Positions 43,801 through 51,632 of a DNA stretch of 64,000 nt are shown one piece after another (positions within the stretch are counted from its first letter, which is position 1; the number at the start of each line of letters is the position of its first letter). The notes beneath the pieces were generated by a model. The model was not told the origin of the DNA, did no database searches, and saw only the letters and a program-made list of their open reading frames with translations. The position numbers and the translations under genes were made by a program. The DNA lies in contig JAOUJW010000012.1 in the NCBI GenBank assembly GCA_029882975.1, positions 62,001-126,000 of the forward strand. The letters are read 5' to 3'. This DNA comes from Gammaproteobacteria bacterium (lineage in GTDB: Bacteria; Pseudomonadota; Gammaproteobacteria; SZUA-152).

Positions 43801-46761
43801 ACCGACCCTAATTGCGACGTTGCCATACTGAACCCGGCCTTGAAAAAACGAGCCTGGAACTACACCTACTATGACGCGACCCATGGAATTCGAGAAGGTC
43901 TGTTACGCACTGTTGATGGCCCTCGCGTGGACGTTTCTGATGTAACGACTTACATCTATAATGTGTTGAACGGTAATTTGACGGATATTCAAGGTCCCTT
44001 GTACCCGGCTCATCCGGCTACCGCCATTAGAGATTATGACGCCCATGGCAGAGCGCGCACCATTACCGACCCTAATGGGCTGGTTACCCGCATTGCTTAC
44101 ACCATACACGGTCAAAAAGACATAGTTAGCGTAGGTGATGGCGCGGGTAATGGAGAGGTCGGTGATTCAAACACCAATGAGATTACCGATTACAGCTATG
44201 ACAATATGGGTTTTTTGACCGGCGTCATCATGCCGGATAAATCCACTATAAATTATGTTTACGATGACGCACACCGACTGAGTGATGTGTACGACCAACA
44301 CGGTAACTTAATCCATTACGGTCGCGATACTTTGGGCAACGCAACTTTGACGGAAACCTATTCCGGAACGCAAAATGGCGATAGAAGTACCGGAACCCTG
44401 CGTCGAAAAGTGCAGAAATTCTATACCCAGCATAATCGCTTGGAGCGCATAGAAGGTGCAGGCACGCCGCCGCAGGTGACTCGTTTTATTAACATCGCCA
44501 ATGGCGGCAACTACGACGCCAACGGTAACCGCTTATACCGCGAAGATCCGTCCGGCAACATCACCCGCTACGCCTATGATGCTCTAAACCGTTTGGAAAC
44601 CATTACAGATGCCAAGTTGGGTGTGACAAGGTATACCTACCACGCGGATGGGCGTACTCATACAGTAACCGATCCCAACAACGTGATAACCACCTACAGT
44701 TACGACGGTTTGGGTAATTTAACGCAGGTAGATAGCGCCGACATTGGTGTTGTTAAGTACACCGACTACGACGAAGCAGGCAACCTCAAGCGTAAAGTTG
44801 ATGCCAACAATATTGCCACCAACTATACCCAGTACGACGCCTTGAATCGTCTGGTTACAGTAAGCTATGGCGCCGACGTGCAGATCGGAGAACAAGTGTC
44901 TCGCTCCACTACCTATAATTATGATACCGGTCCCAACGCCATCGGTCGTCTTAACAGTATTACCCAAAACGCCACTAGCGGTATCCAGGACAATTCCAGC
45001 CTGCAATACGGTTACGATAGCCACGGTCGTATTAACAACAAAGTACAGGTCTTGGATAGCGTAGCTCTGGCGGTTGATTACAATTACGATACCGAAGGTA
45101 AGTTGGAAACAATCAATTATCCATCCGGTCAAACCATCAAATACAATTATACGAATAGTGAAGTCAGCTCAATTCAGTTCCTCGACGGTCCAAACATCAT
45201 CAGCAACATGAGCTATGAACCTTTCGGCCCCTTGAGCGGCTGGACAGCCGGTGCAACGAACGTAAGCAAAACCCACGACTTGGACGGTCAAATAAGTGGA
45301 TTTACCTTATCCTCCACAGAAAAAACCTTGGAATACTATCCTACCGGTAATCTGGAAAACATCATTGACCAAAAAAACATCATTGACCAAAATAGTGCAG
45401 TCAATAATGAAAACTACGTCTATGATTCCATGCTGCGTTTATCAGACTACACCGGTCCCAAGGGTACACAGGCATTTGTTTACGACAACGGTGGTGCCGG
45501 TAACAGCAACCGCACCGAAAAAACCACCGATGGAACGGTAGAAACCAGCACCTATACCACGGGTACCAACCAATTGTTGAACAGCGGCGTACTGGCTGCG
45601 TCCATACTTTATGATGATGCCGGTAACACCACCAACGACGGTACTTTTGCTTACTCCTACGGCGGCAAACAACGCCTCAACCGTGTGACTAACACTGCCG
45701 GTACGGTGGAATATGCCCGCTACACATTGAACGAGCTGGGCCAACGCATCGGCAAACGCAGCCTAAACGGTATTGGCGTGCAACCGGGAGATGCCAATGG
45801 CGATGGGGTTATCAATCAACAAGATCTGGAGCTGACTGCAGCGATTATTTTAGGTACAGCAACCTCAACGGGTGATGCCGACTGCAACCAGGATTTCAGG
45901 TATACCGTGCAAGACTTGGTCTGCGTTAATTATTCTCGTAACAGCAACGGTCGCACCGTGTACTACTTCTATAACGAAGCGGGGCAGTTATTGGGTGAGT
46001 ACAACCAGTTCGGCGTAGTAATCAGAGAATACATCTGGTTCGGAAATACCCCTGTGGCAATAATCACCGGTGGACAGGTGTACCACATCCACTCAGATCA
46101 CCTCAATACGCCTCGAGAAGTCACCAACAGTGCTAACACCGTAGTGTGGCGATGGGTATCCGATCCATTCGGCGAAGCCTTAGCGGAAGAAGACCCGGAT
46201 GGGGATGGAATTCAGTTCCACTTTAACTTCCGCTTCCCGGGGCAGTATTTCGATGTGGAGACGGGACTGCACTATAATTATCACCGTACTTATAATCCGA
46301 GGACCGGGCGGTATTTGGAGGTTGATCCGATTGGGTTGGAGGGAGGGGTGAATTTGTATGCGTACGTTTTAAATAATCCTATTCTAGGTGTTGACAGGTT
46401 TGGGCTTGATTCGACAGAAGAGGCTCCCAATCCACATAAACCGCAAAAACCTGAAGTTAGTGTTGTTCAGGCAATATGTACGGGAGTAATAGCATTGGAT
46501 TCGGAGTGTGAAAGACAAAAGCAAATCAACGCAGATTTGCACAAAGATAATATGAAATATATCAACATGTCTTGTGAAATCCATTATCAAAATTGCAGAT
46601 TTGAGATTGATGAGAAATTTTATGAATGTGTCACAAGGGAGAGGAGGCGTTGTGCGGAAAGTGTAGATGCTGAACTTAGACGCAATCAGGAAGCAAAAAT
46701 TAGGATAGAAAAAAACTTTCCCGTAAATTCTGACCTTAAGAAATTGTGTGACATGTTATGA
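40828..46761 (+). CDS. Giant secreted RHS/YD-repeat protein with PKD domains and a dockerin-like insert
   Basis: The 1977-residue protein has a signal peptide (KIFLNLFILIGITQLYVG), a Cys-containing N-terminal region, and a He_PIG domain at about 297-385. Two PKD domains (YTWDFGDESYGSGS, YQWDFGDGSPVS) occupy about 385-555, and a DUF6531-type junction (NPINGATGNKYQ) lies near 575. YD repeats run from about 650 to 1640 (such as YAYDALNRLETI). A dockerin-like pair of calcium loops (GDANGDGVINQQDL, DADCNQDFRYTVQDL) lies at about 1653-1702. The RHS core follows (HIHSDHLNTPREVTN, YLEVDPIGLEGGVNLYAY). The last 117 residues after GVDRFGLDS form a distinct AT-rich, Cys-containing tip of no known family. 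RHS shells usually enclose a C-terminal toxin; here the signal peptide points to export rather than type VI loading. Confidence 0.85.
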   Translation: MYKKKIFLNLFILIGITQLYVGAAWSHMSTVPDDSDVLYDIQQNCVPTFYVDGQPVNSYLEPGCENNLTDVVDPLAELAGHIAFETAGWVDPASRVYPGTIPVGADKTEQQAVDDLVNSYLMDECANAYPDETCQTKTLVEGSVAVGAWVWNYGVYSARVTFKYNDYYRQCGEFGCDEYRSEKSVDSYAQRTDQCTNDYPDSYSPGVCSNVSLVNEPELYSFACDNAVVDSALSFVSNGSTADVKVSHLCVVYLGNQIDSSPSFLDHTVRVTRNWTCPHGHISGVPNFSCDLVNTPPIVTPTTAPEALINTTYQYTPTVTDDGHPLPLEYRVVFQPSWLNLNTFTGQLSGNVPPSAGGGVAFLWYASDGLDEVMVDVNFNVNRLPTANAGADQVVDLPDGTPSVTATFIGSAYDADGDPLIYTWDFGDESYGSGSTASHTYTQAGTYTVTFYVSDGKNPAVSDSLQILVNDNPTARAGGPYNTNLNIPVQFSASTSFDSTPTGVLTYQWDFGDGSPVSTLENPTHTFVTAPSQDVTLTVSDGRLSSTVAVTVNVFDETAVDGLDVGLNNGPADCNGSNPINGATGNKYQLESDYTGAGHFPLVFNRHYNSYTPESASLGRNWRHTYERSVVIDASQTPNVARVYRQDGVYITYINNTGSWVPRSSTVTERLVVVTPPSAGVLGVWQFIDNSDNVETFTETAFGSGSGRLTEIKTSQGFTQTLAYFANGKLETVTSQFGQQLSFTYDTAGRLDTVTDPADRIINYDYDSFGNLEYVTYQSTPQLIRRQYIYDHNLYANLLTGIVDENNNRYATFTYDAMGRATSSFHATGANTADTVTFDYSAVATSAITAEVGDPATLAGVTNITDSKNETRTYAYTNEDGKIKVRMIDGQECQVCGVTGGINTYDANGFPDIVKDFKGIQTDYNYNARGLPEQRIEALGTAEQRTFTTQWHNDYRVPLCVIEPRKSIKFDYFPGTALLQTRTEIDTTPDGTDPNCDVAILNPALKKRAWNYTYYDATHGIREGLLRTVDGPRVDVSDVTTYIYNVLNGNLTDIQGPLYPAHPATAIRDYDAHGRARTITDPNGLVTRIAYTIHGQKDIVSVGDGAGNGEVGDSNTNEITDYSYDNMGFLTGVIMPDKSTINYVYDDAHRLSDVYDQHGNLIHYGRDTLGNATLTETYSGTQNGDRSTGTLRRKVQKFYTQHNRLERIEGAGTPPQVTRFINIANGGNYDANGNRLYREDPSGNITRYAYDALNRLETITDAKLGVTRYTYHADGRTHTVTDPNNVITTYSYDGLGNLTQVDSADIGVVKYTDYDEAGNLKRKVDANNIATNYTQYDALNRLVTVSYGADVQIGEQVSRSTTYNYDTGPNAIGRLNSITQNATSGIQDNSSLQYGYDSHGRINNKVQVLDSVALAVDYNYDTEGKLETINYPSGQTIKYNYTNSEVSSIQFLDGPNIISNMSYEPFGPLSGWTAGATNVSKTHDLDGQISGFTLSSTEKTLEYYPTGNLENIIDQKNIIDQNSAVNNENYVYDSMLRLSDYTGPKGTQAFVYDNGGAGNSNRTEKTTDGTVETSTYTTGTNQLLNSGVLAASILYDDAGNTTNDGTFAYSYGGKQRLNRVTNTAGTVEYARYTLNELGQRIGKRSLNGIGVQPGDANGDGVINQQDLELTAAIILGTATSTGDADCNQDFRYTVQDLVCVNYSRNSNGRTVYYFYNEAGQLLGEYNQFGVVIREYIWFGNTPVAIITGGQVYHIHSDHLNTPREVTNSANTVVWRWVSDPFGEALAEEDPDGDGIQFHFNFRFPGQYFDVETGLHYNYHRTYNPRTGRYLEVDPIGLEGGVNLYAYVLNNPILGVDRFGLDSTEEAPNPHKPQKPEVSVVQAICTGVIALDSECERQKQINADLHKDNMKYINMSCEIHYQNCRFEIDEKFYECVTRERRRCAESVDAELRRNQEAKIRIEKNFPVNSDLKKLCDML

Positions 46762-47234
46762 AGAAGGCAAATATTAAAATTGACGCAATTATATTGGTGG
46801 TTATGTTAAATATCATTATAGTTACTAGTTGTTTATCAATCGAGAGTGAAGAAGCAAGAAAAGCGGCGGAGCTAGATTCTATCGAAAACTTGTTAACTAT
46901 AGAGTTGAACGATCTATTAATTAAAGGAAAATTTGAATTGTTATCCGATCAATATTACTACGAGAGCATCGACACAAAACTAACAGATAGAATAAATAAG
47001 GCACAGGAAATTGCAGTTTTCGAATTAAAAAGTAATACGCAAAGATCAAGTTGTAGCTTTTTTCTCCTCGCAGCTACTTTGGAATCGCTAAAAATGTCTC
47101 TACATAAGTTAAGGGTATGTTTTGGTAGCGGTTGTAGAAAAAATGAGTTGGATCTAGAGGTAGGAGTTTTTAATGGGAAAGCAATTGAGCTAGCGCGAAA
47201 GATTGATGGTTGTAGAGGGTTGAAAAATAACTAG
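46758..47234 (+). CDS. Lipoprotein overlapping the RHS gene, candidate immunity protein
   Basis: The 158-residue protein's ATG overlaps the RHS stop as ATGA, so translation is probably coupled. The N-terminus has a membrane stretch ending IVTSC (Cys25), a good lipobox. The rest is mainly helical and charged (ARKAAELDSIENLL) with four further Cys (SSCSFFLL, RVCFGSGC, DGCRG). It has the AT-rich composition of the RHS tip. RHS genes are typically followed by a small immunity gene, and a periplasm-facing lipoprotein would suit a toxin acting there. No sequence family is recognised, so immunity is an inference from place and overlap. Confidence 0.65.
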   Translation: MKKANIKIDAIILVVMLNIIIVTSCLSIESEEARKAAELDSIENLLTIELNDLLIKGKFELLSDQYYYESIDTKLTDRINKAQEIAVFELKSNTQRSSCSFFLLAATLESLKMSLHKLRVCFGSGCRKNELDLEVGVFNGKAIELARKIDGCRGLKNN

Positions 47235-47241
47235 TCGCTCT

Positions 47242-47474
47242 GGCAAGTCTGGGGTCTGGTAAGTCTTCGGTGTAAGTCTGGGTGTAAGTCTGGGTCGGAC
47301 CAAGATAACAAACTGAAACTATTAAGAAAGTTAGTGAAAAAGCACTAAAAAACAGCCTTAATTGGCCGCTTTTGGTACCAAAATGAACGTAATCCAAAGT
47401 CTGGGTCGGACCATGGAAAGCCGTTGTTCCTTAGGGATTCATAAAGAATGAACAGCATAAAAACAGCCTTAATC
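47242..47474. repeat. Imperfect tandem repeat of about 111 bp with REP-like GGTCGGACC cores
   Basis: AAGTCTGGGTCGGACCA occurs at 47286-47302 and again at 47397-47413. AAAAACAGCCTTAAT occurs at 47348-47362 and 47460-47474. Both pairs are 111-112 bp apart, showing a decayed tandem unit. AAGTCT is also repeated several times just before. GGTC-G-GACC is a tiny inverted repeat. No gene is visible in 47235-47554 apart from the start region of the next gene. Confidence 0.65.
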
Positions 47475-47554
47475 GACCTCTGTTGACGGCAAATCACATA
47501 TACGTGGTAAGAAAAAATGGCAGTGTGCACATTGATGATTGGAAGAAAAATAGT

Positions 47555-49813
47555 ATGAAAACAAAAACCAGCAAAAACTTTTTTTGTGAAACACAGGGGG
47601 GCAGCTCAAATTACAGCCGTCGCTGTGTGTTACGTATTAGTTCAGTAATACTGTTTTTAGCATTCAGCTCGTTTAGCCTCCATGCAGTTGCCGCACCGGA
47701 TATCTCCGTAGGCAATGTCAATGTCAGCAGTGGTACACCGCCCGGATCCAATCGCGCCATTAACATTCCCATCAATTTCACCAACGATGGCTCCGTAATT
47801 GCCCTGCAGTTCGATGTGTCTTACCCGGATAGTGCAATTGATGTACAACAAGGTGAGACTTCAACTTCATCTAATGGCTTGACAATCTATTCTGCCGAGT
47901 TTTCCGTTAGTGCAGGCATGAAAACTACTCGCGTAATATTTGCACCCAATTTAGCCAGCACTTTAATTGCAGATGGAATAATAGTCAGTTTGCCTGCCCA
48001 AATCACAACGCCGCAGGGGTTTCAAATTGAAATTCAAATCAGCAATGTGTTGCTTAGTAACAGTCGGGGAGAAGAGGTGGCTCTTACGTCCATACAGGGC
48101 GGGATAATAACTCTACCGGATTATGATGCGGATTCCTTTAGCGATTTCATAGATGTCTTTCCGACAGACGGTACTGAATGGGTAGATTTTGACGGGGATG
48201 GCATCGGCGATAACCGCGACCCGGATGACGATAATGATCTAATTCCGGATAGTTACGAACAATTGTACGGTCTAAACCCATTCTTTAACGATGCTCTGGA
48301 AGATCCGGATAATGATTCATTGACGAACCTTAGAGAGTTTAATTTATTAACAAACCCAATAGAATTTACGTCTGCTTATGCAGAAGGATGGGATGTCACT
48401 AACCAGTGGGGGAGCGCCGCGTTTACTAGAGTTGGTGATTTCGATGGAAACGGGATGGTTGATATTGCCTCTGTAGATGGGGGTAACGTGTATATGAAGC
48501 TATCGAATGGTGAAGGCTTCAACGCCGAAGTCTGGTCTGTATTAAATAATTGGAACCTGCCTGAATTTACATGGGTGGGTGATTTCACAGGAGATGGTTT
48601 AGCGGATTTCGTTACGATGGCAACAAATAATCAGATAGCCATGAAAATATCTAATAGCGAAAGTTTCACCAGCATCGATTGGGCTTTGAATGGTACAGGT
48701 TTGGATTGGGGTGGGTCGGCTACTACTTGGGTAGGAGATTTTGACGGAAACGGGCTATTGGATATAACCTCTGCGGATAGTGTTTCGCAGAACATGAAGC
48801 TTTCGACGGGTACAAGTTTTTCAACTTCGAAATGGAACTCATCTTTAGCTTGGGGGGATCCGGTTTACAAGTGGGTTGGTGATTTTGATGGCGATGGACA
48901 GTCAGACATTGCCGGTTATGATTCCAGTAACACAGTGTTTGTTCATTTGTCGAGAGGAGGGGTATTTGATTCTCAAAGTTGGAGTGTTCCTGCTGGAGCA
49001 ATAGGAAGATACAATTGGGTAGGAGATTTCAATGGGGATGGAAAGAGTGATTTAGCCTCTGGGCCGTTGTCCATAGATTACTCCGGTACAGATATAGATT
49101 TGCTTCTTTCGACAGGCGCTGGATTCAGGCATGAAAAGTGGGCAGCGAATATACAAAATTATCATTACTTATTTGGCCATAGTTTTAGGGGGTATGTGTG
49201 GAGCGGTGATTTTAATGGCGACGGGCTGACAGATTTAGTATCCACCAATGGCGATAATCTAAATGTAAATTATTCCACGGGTAGTGGTTTTTTGCAGGAC
49301 TCCATCGCTCTGTACCCGCTGCTGTATAGTCGTATGATATCGTCTAGCCCATGGATCAAAGATCTTAATGGGTGGGGCAGTTTCGAAAATACGAAGGTAG
49401 GTGACTTCAATGGAGATGGGTTGCTTGATATTGCATCAATACTGGATTCAAAAGTATATATGAAAATATTTAACAATAGGGACGTCGACGATGATGGAAT
49501 AGAAGATAGACTTGAAGTCCAGGCCTTCAGTAGCTTGCAGAAAGATGGCACTGCCGATACAGATACAGACGGATTGACAGATTTTGAAGAGCTCGTGATT
49601 TTTCATACAGACCCCACAATGTCAGATACAGATGGGGATGGATATATTGATAAGTTTGAATTACAACACAACTTCAATCCATTAGATCGTTTGGATGCTA
49701 CAGTCGATACTGATGGAGATGGCGTTCCAGACTTGGAGGAACTAACTTTGGGCACAGATCCAAATGTTAATATTGGCGCTCTTATGGTTATTATTAATTC
49801 TATATTGCAGTAA
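47555..49813 (+). CDS. Secreted protein with cohesin-like domain, VCBS/FG-GAP repeats and TSP3 repeats
   Basis: The protein is 752 residues from ATG 47555 (GGAAG upstream); the frame is open to a TTG at 47483. A twin-Arg-like or long signal region ends in AFSSFSLHAVAA. The first domain (residues about 50-190) has GSNRAINIPINFTNDGSVIAL and FDVSYPDSAID, ending VALTSIQGGIIT, which fits a cohesin-type beta sandwich. DGDGIGDNRDPDDDND is a calcium loop cluster. Then come seven repeats built on W-V-G-D-F-x-G-D-G-x-x-D (WVGDFDGNGLLDI, WVGDFDGDGQSDI), the VCBS/FG-GAP propeller type. C-terminal TSP3 repeats (DTDTDGLTDFEEL, DTDGDGYIDKFE) end in a hydrophobic tail LMVIINSILQ. It is probably an extracellular, calcium-stabilised partner of the RHS system (inference). 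Confidence 0.8.
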   Translation: MKTKTSKNFFCETQGGSSNYSRRCVLRISSVILFLAFSSFSLHAVAAPDISVGNVNVSSGTPPGSNRAINIPINFTNDGSVIALQFDVSYPDSAIDVQQGETSTSSNGLTIYSAEFSVSAGMKTTRVIFAPNLASTLIADGIIVSLPAQITTPQGFQIEIQISNVLLSNSRGEEVALTSIQGGIITLPDYDADSFSDFIDVFPTDGTEWVDFDGDGIGDNRDPDDDNDLIPDSYEQLYGLNPFFNDALEDPDNDSLTNLREFNLLTNPIEFTSAYAEGWDVTNQWGSAAFTRVGDFDGNGMVDIASVDGGNVYMKLSNGEGFNAEVWSVLNNWNLPEFTWVGDFTGDGLADFVTMATNNQIAMKISNSESFTSIDWALNGTGLDWGGSATTWVGDFDGNGLLDITSADSVSQNMKLSTGTSFSTSKWNSSLAWGDPVYKWVGDFDGDGQSDIAGYDSSNTVFVHLSRGGVFDSQSWSVPAGAIGRYNWVGDFNGDGKSDLASGPLSIDYSGTDIDLLLSTGAGFRHEKWAANIQNYHYLFGHSFRGYVWSGDFNGDGLTDLVSTNGDNLNVNYSTGSGFLQDSIALYPLLYSRMISSSPWIKDLNGWGSFENTKVGDFNGDGLLDIASILDSKVYMKIFNNRDVDDDGIEDRLEVQAFSSLQKDGTADTDTDGLTDFEELVIFHTDPTMSDTDGDGYIDKFELQHNFNPLDRLDATVDTDGDGVPDLEELTLGTDPNVNIGALMVIINSILQ

Positions 49814-49864
49814 GTGGCGGAGTGCAAAAACCTGAGTAATTGGTAATTCATAGAGAGCAAACAA

Positions 49865-50191
49865 GTGAAAAAATACATTACTTTGTTATTACTATTTGTA
49901 GTTTCACCCCTATATGCACAATACAATGCAAACATGAAAGGTGTGGTAACGGACGTGTTAATCTATTCAGATAGTAACTTGGTATTATTTAGATTGGATA
50001 ACCAACCTTCAACCCACCCGCTCTGTGCCGTTGACTATTTTTCAATCGGCGTTGATATTCCGTATGATAGAGTGAAATCTCTTATAAGTAGATTGTTGAT
50101 GGCGAAGGCAACGAAGGAACGGATTAATATAGGGTATGATGCTGTGGGGGATTGTTCTCAGAACAGGATTCGTGTGCATAGAGTGGGATAG
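49865..50191 (+). CDS. Small secreted protein of the array (second cluster)
   Basis: The 108-residue protein starts at GTG 49865. The signal peptide is MKKYITLLLLFVVSPLYA. The core is KGVVTDVLIYSDSNLVLFRL, PLCAVDYFSIGVD, the signature VKSLISRLLMAKATKERINI and VGDCSQNRIRV. It opens the second group of array genes, 50 bp after the VCBS protein gene. The function is unknown. Confidence 0.75.
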   Translation: MKKYITLLLLFVVSPLYAQYNANMKGVVTDVLIYSDSNLVLFRLDNQPSTHPLCAVDYFSIGVDIPYDRVKSLISRLLMAKATKERINIGYDAVGDCSQNRIRVHRVG

Positions 50192-50256
50192 TTAGTGTCT
50201 GGTTTGCATAACAAGAAAAAGAGAAAGAAATTTGTGGTGGGATAGAAGGAAAGATT

Positions 50257-50619
50257 ATGAAAAACAATAAAAATCGGATTCTAGCGGCTTTGATGGCTCT
50301 CGCACTATTCACTTTGCCAAGTATCGGGAGAAGTGAGTATGCAGGCAATTTAACTCCGTTGTATTTGTATGGCGCAAAAACTATGGCCTTTGGTGTTGAT
50401 CTTTCAGTAGCTAATGTATGTAATTATTTTGGACGCCATTTCAGGTTTGATGCGACCACTCCTGAAGGGAAAAACATGTTAGCAATTTTGCTGACAGCGA
50501 TAAGTACGAAACGAAAAATAGATGTTTGGTACACTGCTAGTACTGCACCGGGTACTGATAACAATTCCGGGTGTACATTCGGAGCTTTGGCAGTCATAAC
50601 TAGTGTTGGCATAAAGTAA
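50257..50619 (+). CDS. Small secreted protein of the array (second cluster)
   Basis: The 120-residue protein has a signal peptide (ILAALMALALFTLPSIG) and the core GNLTPLYLYGAKTMAFGVDL, VCNYFGRHFRF, NMLAILLTAISTKRKIDVWY and SGCTFGALAVITSVGIK. Its last 27 codons are echoed by the decayed copy at 51466-51546. ILLTAISTKR is shared with the gene at 37456. The function is unknown. Confidence 0.76.
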   Translation: MKNNKNRILAALMALALFTLPSIGRSEYAGNLTPLYLYGAKTMAFGVDLSVANVCNYFGRHFRFDATTPEGKNMLAILLTAISTKRKIDVWYTASTAPGTDNNSGCTFGALAVITSVGIK

Positions 50620-50674
50620 AAAATGGATTGCTAGAGATTGACGGGCAAAAACAAGGTGTTCGGGGAGTATATAG

Positions 50675-51028
50675 ATGAAAAAATATGTCGGAAAAGTTTT
50701 ATCGATAATTGCATGGTCGATCACAATATTTTCCGTTCCAGCCTATTCCGGTACGCAAGAAGGAATAATTACAAACATTTTGGTAAGAGATAGTGATGGA
50801 TTACACTATTTTTATGTTAGCGGCACGCAGTATGATCGGCCAGCCTGTTCTACCGGGCACACGTACTGGATGATTAAAGATGAAGCATCCGTTGCCGGAC
50901 GATCGCAATTGGCGATGATTTTGGCTGCGTATATGTCAAAAAAGACGGTTAGGATAACCGGCAGTAACACATGTACCCGATGGGGAGACGGTGAGGATGT
51001 AAATACCATTCAACTGATACAGCGGTAG
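50675..51028 (+). CDS. Small secreted protein of the array (second cluster)
   Basis: The 117-residue protein has a signal peptide ending FSVPAYS, then GTQEGIITNILVRDSDGLHY, PACSTGHTYWMI, SQLAMILAAYMSKKTVRITG and NTCTRWGDG. It has two Cys in the family positions, with the usual helix-strand signature before the second. The function is unknown. Confidence 0.76.
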   Translation: MKKYVGKVLSIIAWSITIFSVPAYSGTQEGIITNILVRDSDGLHYFYVSGTQYDRPACSTGHTYWMIKDEASVAGRSQLAMILAAYMSKKTVRITGSNTCTRWGDGEDVNTIQLIQR

Positions 51029-51081
51029 TGGTGTTGTGGGTTGGGAAAAGACGAGCATCGCAGTCTACAGTTAGGTGAAAA

Positions 51082-51426
51082 ATGAGAAAGTATATTATTA
51101 GTTTGGCTTTTGTTTTTGTCACATTTTCCGCTTTTGCAGGGGTAGATGTGGAGTCTACAGTGGAGCGCGTTCAAATTAAGGGGGATGGTAACCTTTGGAT
51201 CAAAATGACAGATGCGAGATTTGACCAATACTGCAGGCCAGGGTGGTTTGGGTTTAATCTATATATTCCGGTGTCGGATAAATCCTATCCTTACTATTAC
51301 GGCTTGGTGACCACGGCGCTATCTAAAGGTCAACGTTTATATATAGCAAACATCAGTGTATTTGATGGTACTCAACCGTGTGATTTGACACAAACCGGTT
51401 ATGGGGTAGTGTTAAAGAAGCCGTAA
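51082..51426 (+). CDS. Small secreted protein of the array (second cluster)
   Basis: The 114-residue protein has a signal peptide MRKYIISLAFVFVTFSAFA. The core is VESTVERVQIKGDGNLWIKM, QYCRPGWFGFNLYIP, YYYGLVTTALSKGQRLYIAN and QPCDLTQTGYGV. It has the same two-Cys plan as the neighbours. It is followed by about 200 bp containing the remnant of another member. The function is unknown. Confidence 0.76.
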   Translation: MRKYIISLAFVFVTFSAFAGVDVESTVERVQIKGDGNLWIKMTDARFDQYCRPGWFGFNLYIPVSDKSYPYYYGLVTTALSKGQRLYIANISVFDGTQPCDLTQTGYGVVLKKP

Positions 51427-51465
51427 AAATTCAGTTAAGGTTTCTCAATACATAAGCAATAACCA

Positions 51466-51546
51466 AGTACAGTCCCAGGCTCAGATCAAAATTCGGGTTG
51501 TATTTGCGGTGATCTAGCAGTAATTACTAGTGTCGGAATTAAATAG
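51466..51546 (+). pseudogene. C-terminal remnant of an array member
   Basis: The frame STVPGSDQNSGCICGDLAV continues to ITSVGIK and TAG, matching the last 27 codons of the gene at 50257 (STAPGTDNNSGCTFG onward) with few changes. Nothing upstream restores a start or signal peptide. It marks a deletion after gene duplication. Confidence 0.75.
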
Positions 51547-51632
51547 TGACTCTCAGAAAACAAGCTGATGAATTCTAGCCTTAGGTACAATTTTTATAAA
51601 AATATATAGTTTTTCGAATCCCAGGGGGTGCA

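Noticed and set aside
47242..47474. CRISPR-like array
   Set aside because: Only two copies of each motif, with irregular inner spacing; a decayed tandem duplication explains them.
47483..47554. TTG start for the cohesin-like/VCBS protein
   Set aside because: The first 24 codons are not signal-like and overlap the repeat region; ATG 47555 has a ribosome site and leads into the signal peptide.
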